Assembly: GCF_902459465.1 (NCBI RefSeq)
Contig: NC_047063.1
Location: forward strand, 7,315,343 to 7,379,342
Reading direction: 5' to 3'
Source: Asterias rubens
Lineage: Eukaryota; Echinodermata; Asteroidea; Forcipulatida; Asteriidae
Length of the DNA stretch: 64,000 bases
Part shown: in pieces, positions 31,901-43,900 of the stretch
How positions within the stretch are numbered: position 1 is the first letter of the stretch
How the letters are laid out: each line of letters opens with the position of its first letter
Made by a program: the position numbers and the translations under genes
Notes under the pieces: model-generated
Seen by the model: the letters and a program-made list of their open reading frames with translations, nothing else
Told to the model about the DNA's origin: nothing
The model's database searches: none

Positions 31901-34900
31901 TATTTCTTTCTCCACCGTTATATTTCAGGTATGTGGCACGGCGTTATACTTGGTGCAGAACCGTGGGGGCTTGGCCTGAATGAGACGCTCTTGCCGCAAC
32001 TGCTAAAGCAGCGAGGCTACAAAACACACATGGTGGGGAAAGTAAGTCATAAACAGGGATTTGATTTCTCCGTTTTTAACTATTTTATAGGCCTAACCCC
32101 TTAAAGCCATTGGACACTTTCGGTAAACAGTGTTGTCCAAAGGCCCACACTTCGTGTATCACAACTTATATATAAAATAACAAACCTGTGAAAGTTTAGG
32201 CCCAATCGGTCATCAGAGTCGGGAGAAAATAACGGGAAAACCCACCCTTGTTTCCGCATGTTTTGCGGTGTCATAACATGTGTTTAAAATAAATCCGTAA
32301 TTCTCGACAACGTGAATTGATAATTGTATTAATGTTTTCTCAAAAAGTAAAGCATTTCATGGAATAATATTTCAAGAGAAGTCTTTCACCATGACCTTCT
32401 GTAAACCCTGTAAGTTATTTGTAAATCTGTGAACCTTTTTTTTTTTTTTTTTCTGTTCCAAAAGTGTGTAATGGCTTTAAAGGGTCTATTTACTTTTTGT
32501 AGGACAAAAAACACAATGTCCACATATTTACATTAAACTTACACAGTTTGAAGATAATGTTAGAAAGCTTCCCTGAAAATATTACTTGCTAAGGTGCTGC
32601 AGTTTTTGAGAAGTGAGTAAAGAAATATGTATTTGGTTTGGGGTAACACCATGTGTGTAAATCACTTGCCAGGTAGAGTGTTTTCTTAGAGAACTGTCTT
32701 GCTTAACTCTTCTACCACGGAGTAGATTGTTTGGGTAATCAGGAGACTGAGGAGACGATGACTAGAGCAAGCTGATCATGAGACGAAAATTAGTTTAGCA
32801 TGTAAAAACGTATTTTCTTGACATTGTTTTACTCATTTCTCAAAAACTACAGCACCTCAGCAACTAATATTTTAAGGTATGCTTTCTATATCATTATCTT
32901 CAAACAGTGTAAGTTTAATGTGAATCTGTAAACAGTGTGTTTTGTGTTACAAAAAGTACCTAAATCCTTTAAATAAATTTAAACAAATATTCCGATCAAA
33001 CTTATCATGAGAACTAGAAGACAAAACCTCACACGTGTAGATTGTAGAGTTGGGCTTTCAAAACCAAAGAAATGTACAAAATTGGGTCTTAGAATTCATC
33101 ACTACAATAACCTATCTTGCTGAAAGTTTGCATAAATACTCAGCGCCATACATTATATTAAGCAGGCTTGTGTCCTACAAAATGTATCCAGGCACATTAA
33201 ACCAGAGATCACAGCTTCAATCCTCGCTCTGGTAAATGTGTCTTTGTATTTAAAGTTTAAACTCACTTAAACTTAATCCCGCAACCTTGTTGAGGGTCAT
33301 AGAGGCACCACAGCTGACTTATTGACGATTGTGCGCCATCCAACGCTTTCCTCCACTAATCTCTGCGAGGTGCTGAATGTCGGGCCTGTCCACTCCTGGG
33401 TCTTGTCTTCCCATCAGTTCCTTTGTCCTCCTTGTTTCCTTTTCCCTGGAACAGTGTCTTATGGTCTTTGAGAGTCCTGTTGACCATGGCTAAATTTCAT
33501 GGCTCTGCTTTACTGTAGCAAAGAATCGGCGCTTACGGAAGCAGGGAATTCTGTACTTACGTCAAGCTTATTTCAAGGGTTAGCGGGGAATTTCGGCTTG
33601 TGCACGTGCATACTCAACGTTACCAAGCGTTTTGCACTTAAAAGGCTAGCGCAGAAATTTGGCGCTTGGACATGTTGGACATAAGCGCAGAATGGTGATC
33701 GTAAATGCACAATTCAGCGGTAAGCAGGGCCATGAAAATGGATCCAGGTGATGTGACCATACCAGCTCAGTTTCCTCTTCTTTTCTGTTGTAAGCATCTC
33801 TTCTCATGCTCCTGTGCCTTGATGAATCCTATTTGTCTTTGTTCAACCCCTAATTATTTATTAATTTCTTGAATTGGTTTGAATCCTAGTGGCATCTTGG
33901 ATTCTTTGATGAGAGGTATACTCCAACCCAGCGAGGGTTTGATACTCATTTTGGGTACTACCTCGGCAAACAAGATTACTGGACACATTATGACACAGAG
34001 GTAAATCATTTTCTTTTTTAAATAACGGAATCAATGTGTGGTGAAGAGGTTTTCAACTTGTGGTTTAATCTCAGCGAGGCCTGGTTCTTGATAATTTAAC
34101 CAAGACAAAGTCGAGGTAAATTATCAAGAACCAGGCCTCGGCGGGTTTAAACCACTAGTTGAAAACCGATTCAACACACTTTGATTCCCATTCATAAATA
34201 CCTTTTCGGTCACAAACATCATCACTTTTTGGTCAAAAAGTAAAATAAATGCAAAAAATATAATTGTTAAACGATTTCTTTCAACACAACACCCCTCCAG
34301 CTATGAAATGGTAAAGCCCTCCGCCGCCCTCTGGTAAACAACTCCTTATAAGGGAATGCTGTGCACGTCGCGCTTATCTCGTGATGTGGCACGACTGTTT
34401 CAGCCGTTGCTCTCGACCAATAGGAATGAAGAAACTGTCTTACAAGAGCAGGTGCAAGGTCGCGTGTCACGCCCATGAATAAACACTTTTTACCTGTCGT
34501 AAACAAAGGTTTATACACACCCATGTGACGCGCTCTCCACCAATAGGAAAAGCGAAACTGTCTGAGGTATTTATGAATAAACTCTTTAACCACTTTGGGT
34601 CGGTATTCTTAAATAAGTTCTGTGCCTTTTGGCGGTACAATTCTTAGGAACCTGTGGAACCTTCTTGAGTAACTGTTTGCCTTTGAAATCATTGCTTGCA
34701 ACAATGAAACTATTATTTGACAATAGAAAGACAACAATTTCTCTTTACCAGTTACTTGTATCTTTTTTGTTCAGGCAAAACAAAAGTGAAGCACGATAGG
34801 TGCCTGTCTGTGCACGCTACACACTGGAAAGTCAGTGTGTTGATACTGTCATCAGTCATATGGCTACGAGCCAAAATTTGAGGGAGCTCTAAAGCTTTTC

Positions 34901-37900
34901 CAAACTGTAATAAACTGGCTGCCACGAAAACAGCCAAGCAAAAGTTTGATGTTATTGTAAAACGCACTACATAAGAACTGTTTGTTACTATTAAAACTCA
35001 ATGTTTACTTTCTCTTATTAGCATTTTAATGGAATGGACTTTCACAAGAATGGCTCTACATATAAGCCAGCATATGGGAAATATTCCACCAGGATCTACA
35101 CTCAAGAAGCAGAGAACATTATTGCTACACACGATAAATCACAGGTACATCAATGCCATCGGCATAGACCGTATTGAATAACACCTGAAAGGATCAACTT
35201 GTAGGGCACACCGTATGCGCATCCATTTGCATACATCAATGAAGCATGCAGCACTCAACATTCCTGGTTTAAATTTCTACGGCACATGCACGTACACCTG
35301 CACACACACATGCTAAGACGCCATGTTGTAGGTCAGATCAACACCAGCCTTAAGCTTGACATTAGCCCTTTTCACATTACTCAACCCCGGGGAATAATTA
35401 ACAGCCTTTTCACACTACTCAACCCCGGGGAATAATTAACGGCCTTTTCACACTACTCAACCCCGGGGAATAATTAACGGCCTTTTCACACTACTCAACC
35501 CCGGGGAATAATTAACAGCCTTTTCACACTACTCAACCCCGGGGAATAATTAACGGCCTTTTCACACTACTCAACCCCGGGGAATAATTAACAGCCTTTT
35601 CACACTACTCAACCCCGGGGAATAATTAACGGCCTTTTTACACTACTCAACCCCGGGGAATAATTAACAGCCTTTTCACACTACTCAACCCCGGGGAATA
35701 ATTAACAGCCTTTTCACACTACTCAACCCCGGGGAATAATTAACAGCCTTTTCACACTACTCAACCCCGGGGAATAATTAACAGCCTTTTCACACTACTC
35801 AACCCCGGGGAATAATTAACAGCCTTTGCACACTACTCAACCCCGGGGAATAATTAACAGCCTTTTCACACTACTCAACCCCGGGGAATAATTAACAGCC
35901 TTTTCACACTACTCAACCCCGGGGAATAATTAACAGCCTTTTCACACTATGATCCCTGTATACCGCCGGTCTGCCCAAGGGCCCAATTTTATAGAGCTGC
36001 TTAAGTAGAAAAACTGCTCAAACATATTCTGGTTAGCAATATTAAGCAGGACCCCAGCCACAGATAGTACACATGAGATGGTATTTTGGCTGGTAACCTT
36101 ATTCTTGAGAGCATAATTTTGTCGTGCTTGGCTACTTTTTGTACTTAAGTAGCGGCTCTATTAAATAGGGCACTGGTCTGCCCTGGCAAACGGGCATACC
36201 CCCGGGAAATAGCCACCCCTTCTCCGGAGTAGGGGTAAGGGGTAAAACCCTGGGAGTATTCTTGAAACATGCAACCGGACCCCTGTGGAATAGGGACACA
36301 GTGTGAAAGTGCTCCGGGGTAACTGTTTGGCTAACAAAAGTCCTGGGCATTCTCAGGGCTGTATTCCACGGGGATAAGAGATACATTGTAAAAGGGCTAT
36401 TCGGTGGAAAGCTCCACAAAGAAAGAGGCCTGAATATCACATCCTTTTCATCTTTACCAACTCACAAGTGTTATCTCCATTTAAATACTTGTCCAAACAG
36501 AATAATTGGATCATGAACAGACCAGTATAGTGCTGCTGACTGCTCTGGGCAGATTAATTATTTGCTCATTAAAGAACTTTAATGACACTGTAATGACAAT
36601 GCAAACACACTCAACCACTGAAGGATGAATACAGTTTTTGAGTTTTGTGGCCAAACTCAGCAATACTCTAATAGAGTTTTCTCGTAATGAAGATACATGC
36701 TGTTTTGATGTTGCAGATCTGGCTGCTGTTTCTATAATTTAGAAGTGGCAAAATATTTTGAAAAGGTGAAAGTTTCAAAAGCAATTACAGAGTCCACACT
36801 CAAGTACTTAAACTTTTCCCTCAAACTTTATCACAAAGGGTTGTCTTAACTTGTCTAATATTTCCAGACGTACATTTGAACAAATACTTTTGAAACCGTT
36901 TTGTTTATTTGCATAGATGATCTTCCCATCAAGGGAATTCAGCAAACTCCCACAAGGGGATAAAAGCACCAAGCTGGCAACAGCCAATCTCTCTCTTACA
37001 AACATTGGTTTAATATTTATGATTATTAATTGCACAACAGCTTGTTAAGATTCGAATCCATGACCTTGTGATTGCAAGTCCTGTAGACGAACCATGAACA
37101 TGCTGTTGTCGAGCACTGTGTTTCATAGATCTCCTTGTTTCTTTTCTCATCAGCCATTGTTCCTGTACTTTGCTCATCAAGCCGTTCATAGTGGCAATGA
37201 TCCCGAGCATGCTTTACAAGCTCCAAAGGAGTACTATGACAGGTTTAGTAACATCACAGATGACAAGCGAAGGATGTTTGCAGGTAAATATGGGTCCGGA
37301 ATAAACTTTGGCTGCCTTACTACGGCTGCAAGTACTTTTGTTGCCAGTACTTTGGCTGCCAGTACTTCGGCCGCCAGTACCAATTATTTGGCTGCCAGTA
37401 CTTACGTTGTCAGCCCTTTGGCTGCCAGTACTTTGGCTGCCATTACTTCAGGTGCCAGTACTTCTGTTGCAAGTGCTTTGGCTGTTATTACTTTGGTTGC
37501 TAGCACTTTGACTGCCAGTACTTTAGTTATTAGTACTTTGGTTACCAATACTTTGGTTGCCAGTTCTTTTGGCTGCCAGTACTTTGGCTGCCAGTACTTC
37601 AGCTACCATTACCTAGGTTTACACTACTTTGGCTGCCAGTACTTTGGCTGTCAGTACTTCAGGTGCCAGTACTTCAGGTGCCAGCACTTCGGCTGTTAGT
37701 AAATGTACTTTGGTTGCCAGTACTTTGGTTGTGATCATTTTGGTTGCTAGTACTTTGACTGCCAGTACTTCAGCTGGCTTGACTTAAGTTGCCAGTACTT
37801 TGGCTGCAAATACTTTGGTTGCCAGTACTTTAGTTGTTGGTACTTTGGTTGCCAGTACTTTAGTTGTTGGTACTTTGGTTGCCAGTACTTTGGTTGCCAG

Positions 37901-40900
37901 TTCTTTTGGCTGCCAGTGCTTTGCCTGCCAGTACTTTGGCTGCCATTACTTCAGGTGCCAGTACTTCTGTTGCAAGTGCTTTGGCTGTTATTACTTTGGT
38001 TGCTAGCACTTTGACTGCCAGTACTTTAGTTATTAGTACTTTGGTTACCAATACTTTGGTTGCCAGTTCTTTTGGCTGCCAGTACTTTGGCTGCCAGTAC
38101 TTCAGCTACCATTACCTAGGTTTACACTACTTTGGCTGCCAGTACTTTGGCTGCCAGTACTTCAGCTACCATTACCTAGGTTTACACTACTTTGGCTGCC
38201 AGTACTTTGGCTGCCATTACTTCAGGTGCCAGTACTTCTGTTGCAAGTGCTTTGGCTGTTATTACTTTGGTTGCTAGCACTTTGACTGCCAGTACTTTAG
38301 TTATTAGTACTTTGGTTACCAATACTTTGGTTGCCAGTTCTTTTGGCTGCCAGTACTTTGGCTGCCAGTACTTCAGCTACCATTACCTAGGTTTACACTA
38401 CTTTGGCTGCCAGTACTTTGGCTGTCAGTACTTCAGGTGCCAGTACTTCAGGTGCCAGCACTTTGGCTGTTTATAAATGTACTTTGGTTGCCAGTACTTT
38501 GGTTGTGATCATTTTGGTTGCTAGTACTTTGACTGCCAGGACTTCAGCTGGCTTGACTTAAGTTGCCAGTACTTTGGCTGCAAATACTTTGGTTGCCAGT
38601 ACTTTAGTTGTTGGTACTTTGGTTGCCAGTACTTTGGTTGCCAGTTCTTTTGGCTGCCAGTGCTTTGCCTGTCAGTACTTCAGCTGCTATTACCTAGGTT
38701 TATAGTACTTCGGTTACCAATACTTTGGTTGCCAGTACTTTGGTTGCCAGTTCTTTTGGCTGCCAGTGCTTTGCCTGTCAGTACTTCAGCTGCCATTAAA
38801 GTTAGCAGTACTTTGGCTACTTTGGCTGCCAGTATTTCAGCTGCTAGCACTTCAGCTGCCAGTACTATTTCTATTACACACAATATATAATTTCTACTCT
38901 TTGTTCTAATCTAGCCATGGTTGCAGTGATGGACGAGTCAGTAGGGAATGTCACCCGAGCCTTGAAGGAAGCTGGTTTGTACGACAACTCCATTATCTTC
39001 TTCTCTACTGATAATGGTGGACCAGCGCATGGATTTGATTTCAATCACGCCAATAACTACCCGCTAAGAGGAACTAAGCTGAGTTTATGGGAGGGAGGAG
39101 TAAGAGGCACTGGTAAATCCATTACTGCTTTTAAATGTGACTTTGATGCACCATTAAAGAAAGATACTAAAATAACACATCCTTTTCGTTTATCAACTTA
39201 CACCTGTTATCTCTATGTAGTTGCTTGTTCAAATAGTCAAAAAGACTGCAGGCCTGAAGCCGTTTGGTAGGCATCTGAAAGAGCACAAATTTGTGCCACG
39301 AGGGTGTATTTTGTTTCATTATTTTCTTGAAGCCTTGATGACCAATTGAGTCAAAGTATTTACAGATTTGTTATTGTATGCATATGCTTGAAAATTCCAA
39401 TTGGTAATACTGGTCTTTGACCATTACCAAAAGTATCCTGGAGCCAATTTCACAAAGCAATACAATTTGTCCCAAGAAAATGTTTCAGTATTAACATAGT
39501 GATTTGTATTGTGACATCATTGCACTTGATTTGCAGTTAAAATTAATCTTAGTTCTTTGTGAAATCGGCCTCAGTGCCTTCAAATAGTCGTTTTGAAAAA
39601 AGTAATAAAAGAAACAGATGTTAAGAACAGAAGCAGAAAGAAACCACACACCAATTGGGCAGAATACCTAACAAACACAATTATGATCTTATTAATGTTT
39701 TGATTAAGTTTGGTGATTTTATTTGTTTTATCGCTCATTTCTTTAAAGCCTTTGTGCACAGCAACCTTTTGAAGAAACCAGCGCGCATATCACACGATCT
39801 ACTCCATGTTTGTGATTGGTTGCCAACAATTTACGGTTTGTCTGGTGGAGACGTTAGCTCTCTGAAGAATCTGGACGGGTTTGATGTTTGGCCGACACTT
39901 TCAAAGTAAGTACAAGGTGCAATGCGCACACTCAGTACATATGTAAGAATTAACTATTATACACATATTGACTGGCATTATTCGGTAACTAGTGTACGTC
40001 TATTCCCCCGAGGGACTTTGAGTGACCAGAAGAGCGACCTATTTCCTGAGGCCGAAGGCTTCTCTTCTGGTCACTCACAGGAAAAGACGTACACTAGTTA
40101 CCGAATTATGCCAGTCAATATGTGTTTTATAACACAGCTCGGTCTTAAATGTGAACTAAGAACAGAAATCTGGAAAAGAAAGGAAGTTTTGTAGTTGCTG
40201 TTCACGGTGCAAGTCAAGAGAGGGCGCTGTAACCGGGCACTATTTTCAAAGATTAGCGCCCGCTCGGGAACTAGTTCCCGCAAACATGCGCGCGCGATCA
40301 TTAGACTATATTAGTTCATCCCACGTGACCGTGTTTCAGCCAACCAGAATACAGAACAAGCAAGAGGTGTGTTATAATACTTAATAGCAAACTTGCGGGT
40401 TCAGCCATGAGCCAGTTTGATCAACGACCATAGTTAACCATAGTTCGACTAACTCTGATCGAACCCTTGTTAGTCAACGATAGTTGGACCAGTCTCTAGT
40501 CGACTGTTCGCGACCATCCACTCGAGGCTGGTCGTGGTTTGTCGCATCGTTGGTTACCAAAAGCAATTTGTCATATTACAGTGTGCTGCAGGCAGGGAGG
40601 ACCAGTTATTCTTAAAATAGCTGAACAGGAGTGAGTATGGACTTTTTATGTGTTCAAGGCATAGATCTATGGTTCACGGTCAACTTTTTCACATAAGGTC
40701 GCTAGAGTCGTTCCCACTTTTTTTTCAGCGCGCATGCGATTCGTACGTCACGAACTAACCACTATTCGACGATTGTACCCTGATCGAACTTGCTGTATGT
40801 ATTGAATCTGTTTTAAAGCCATTATACATTTTCGGAACAGAAAAGAAAAAAAAAGTTCCCAGATTTACAAATAACTTACAGGGTTTACAGAAGGTAATAG

Positions 40901-43900
40901 TAAAAGACTTCTCTTGAAATATTATTCCATGAAATGCTTTACTTTTTGAGAAAACAATTATCAATTCTCAACATCGAGAATTACAAATTTATAGTATACA
41001 CGTGTCATGCCACGGCGAAACGTGCGGAAATAAGGGTGGGTTTTCCCGTTATTTTCTCCTGACTCCGATGACCGATTGAGCCTAAATTTTCACAGGTTTG
41101 TTATTTTATATATAAATTGTGATACAATTGTGATACACGCAGTGTGGGCCTTTGGACAATACTGCTTACCGAAAGTGTCCAATGGTTTTAAGGGAGTGTT
41201 GGCTCTGAAAAGAGCCGGTTTGGTCTTGACGTTTACGTTTACTATACCTCATACATAGTCGAGCTCTTATATTGGTCCATTCATCATCACGTAGCAGTTG
41301 TTATTTACCAAGCGCGCGCACGAGTAATCACGCACATGGCAAATGCGCAGGACAAGGGGCCCAGGCAGCCCGCACCCTATTCTACTTGTCATGCGCACTA
41401 CCTCTGTGCGACCGGACAACTCGGGCGCAATTCTACTTGTCATGCGCTTTACGATGGTGGTACTGTATTGTATACTTGCACAATCATTGCTATCTCTAGA
41501 GACATAACATACTTATCATGTACATTTTATTTCACAGTCGTCATTTTCCCTTGCTCCAAATCATGTTCCGGTAACTGAATATGTATGAAGTATAGTAAAA
41601 CAAATATAGCATGGTTTATTTTGGGTGTTCGCCTCAGGAACTAGTTTGTCAACTTCCAATACCTCTGGGAGCTAATATCGGATAGTACTTATAGCACACA
41701 AATGACTTATAAAACAATTGTCTAATATTTCTATGTTCTCTTGAACCCTGAACAGTGGCCTGACATCTCCACGGAAAGAGATTCTACTGAACATCGATAC
41801 TAAGTACAATGTGTCTGCGTTACGAGTTGGTGACATGAAAATCATTAATGGTGATGTACGTAAAGGGGTTTGGTCTGGCTGGTACAAACCCGAGGGATTA
41901 CCCCCACGTAAGTAGTTAACCTTCCCGTCTGGCGTGGTAGATGCAAAACTAACATCTATTCAATCGTTGCGGTAGCCGCTGCTAACACATAGTATACCTG
42001 CCTCTAGCCACCGGGCTAACTCTGTGGTCTAGTGTCAACACCTGCTCTAGCAGTGCAAAAGTCTTGGGTTCGAATCCCATCCGAAAACTTGGGAAAGTAC
42101 TTGGTATACAGTGCTTAATACACATTGATGTAAGGGCACAAAACAAATTATAACTTTTTTAAAGTTCTGCTGCATCATTGGTTTGGGTGAAAGGTTTTCT
42201 ACCTTGAGTCATCTTGGCATGTCATTGGTCAAGCACACTGAACTCAAGCTCTGGTGTTACTGATCAGTCGAGTCTGGGTTTGAGTCCTGGTCATGACACT
42301 TGTTTCCTTTTAAAGCTAGACACTTAACTATATTCCTCCTTTGGATGGGACGTGAAGCCTTTGGTGCCGTGTGTTGTTTAATTTACGTAAGTGAACCCGG
42401 TGAATAAGAAAAAACCTAAGAATACTCTTTCTTTTTACTATCTACAGATTACATACCACCACCACCACCCTCAGGAGCATTTGCCGTACACTGCCCGCCT
42501 AAACCCAGCAATGCGTCGACCAACTGTAACCCATTTAAAGCCACATGCTTATACAATATCACCAACGACCCTTGTGAGTTCTACAATCTAGCTGGTTGGA
42601 ACCAAGGTTTGTCATTCACTAATAAATGATATTATTAGTGTCTTCTTATATTGTGCTCATATCTGTCACTTAGTGACGGTCAAGGTGCTTCAACATTCAG
42701 TATTTTTCCTGCAAGGTATGTGGGACTTCGTTTGAATTGTAAGACCTAATCCTGTTACATAGCACCATGTAATGGTCTACGAGGTGCTGCATGTGTGGCC
42801 AATATGCAGCCAATCAAACCGGGAACACCATGGCGACTCTTTGAATAAGTTCACTAGGTTTTGTTAAGCGTGTTACAAAAAACACTGGACCTCAGCTTTA
42901 CATTCCCTCTGACGAACAAAGCATCATGTTTCTTGCTTAGGGACACAGGTTTCACGACTAGGACTCGAACCCACACTCTGCTGATCAGTCAGATACAACA
43001 GAGCATGAGTCTGGTGCTTTTAAACTGTATATCAAACATCAAGAGAAAACTTTTGGCCAGTGTCTAAAACCTTAATGACAATGGACACTTTTGGTAACTG
43101 TCAAAGATCAGTCTTCTCACTTGTTGTATATCAACATATGCATAAAATAACAAACCTGTGAAAATTTTAGCTCAGTCTGTCGTCGAAGTTGCAAATAATA
43201 ATGAAAGAAAAAACACCCTTGTCACACAAAGTTGTGTGCTTTCAGATGCTTGATTTTGAGACCTCAAATTCTAAATCTGAGGTCTCAAAATCAAATTTGT
43301 GGAAAATTACTTCTTTCTCGAATACTACAATACTTCAGAGGGAGCTGTTTCTCACCAAGTTTTATACTATCAACAGCTCCCCATTATTCGTTACCAAGTA
43401 AGGTTTTATGCTAATATTTTTTTTTAGTAATTACCAATAATTTCCACTGCCTTTAAAGAACTTATTTCAGTTGTTTTCATGTAGATCATTTCAGAGAAAC
43501 TGCTTACTTTTTAGCTTCAAGAAAGACTTGCAAGACCACTTTTTTGGCAAGCGCCAAAATTCATACTTGCTTTTGCAGGCATTTTACTCTTCCTACTTTA
43601 GTGTCTGTTTTCTGATTTGTTTTTTCGCCCTTGGAAAATTGTTATTAATAAGGTCTGAAAAGTCGTTTACAGCCTACACAATGTGTACACACAGATGTCA
43701 GCTCTTGCACCTGATGAAATGTTCCTACTTTTGTTCGGCAAAGACCCAATATCTTGCTTGCATTTTGATAGGGGAACTATTCATTCATGAGGTTGTGACT
43801 TTGTGTTTTGTTTCTTGACAGATATTGTTTCTGAAATGACTTCCCGTCTGAACGAATATAAAGACACCATGGTCCCAGCAAGGAATGTGCTGACAAACGA

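Noticed and set aside
35386..35950. CRISPR-like array
   Set aside because: The 38-bp units are contiguous with no unique spacers, and the genome is eukaryotic; it is a satellite.
37094..38476. Open frames of 60-200 codons rich in LAAST or GCQYF
   Set aside because: They are frames of the 15-bp minisatellite (unit divisible by three, no stop in most phases). The region is an intron between well-supported sulfatase exons.
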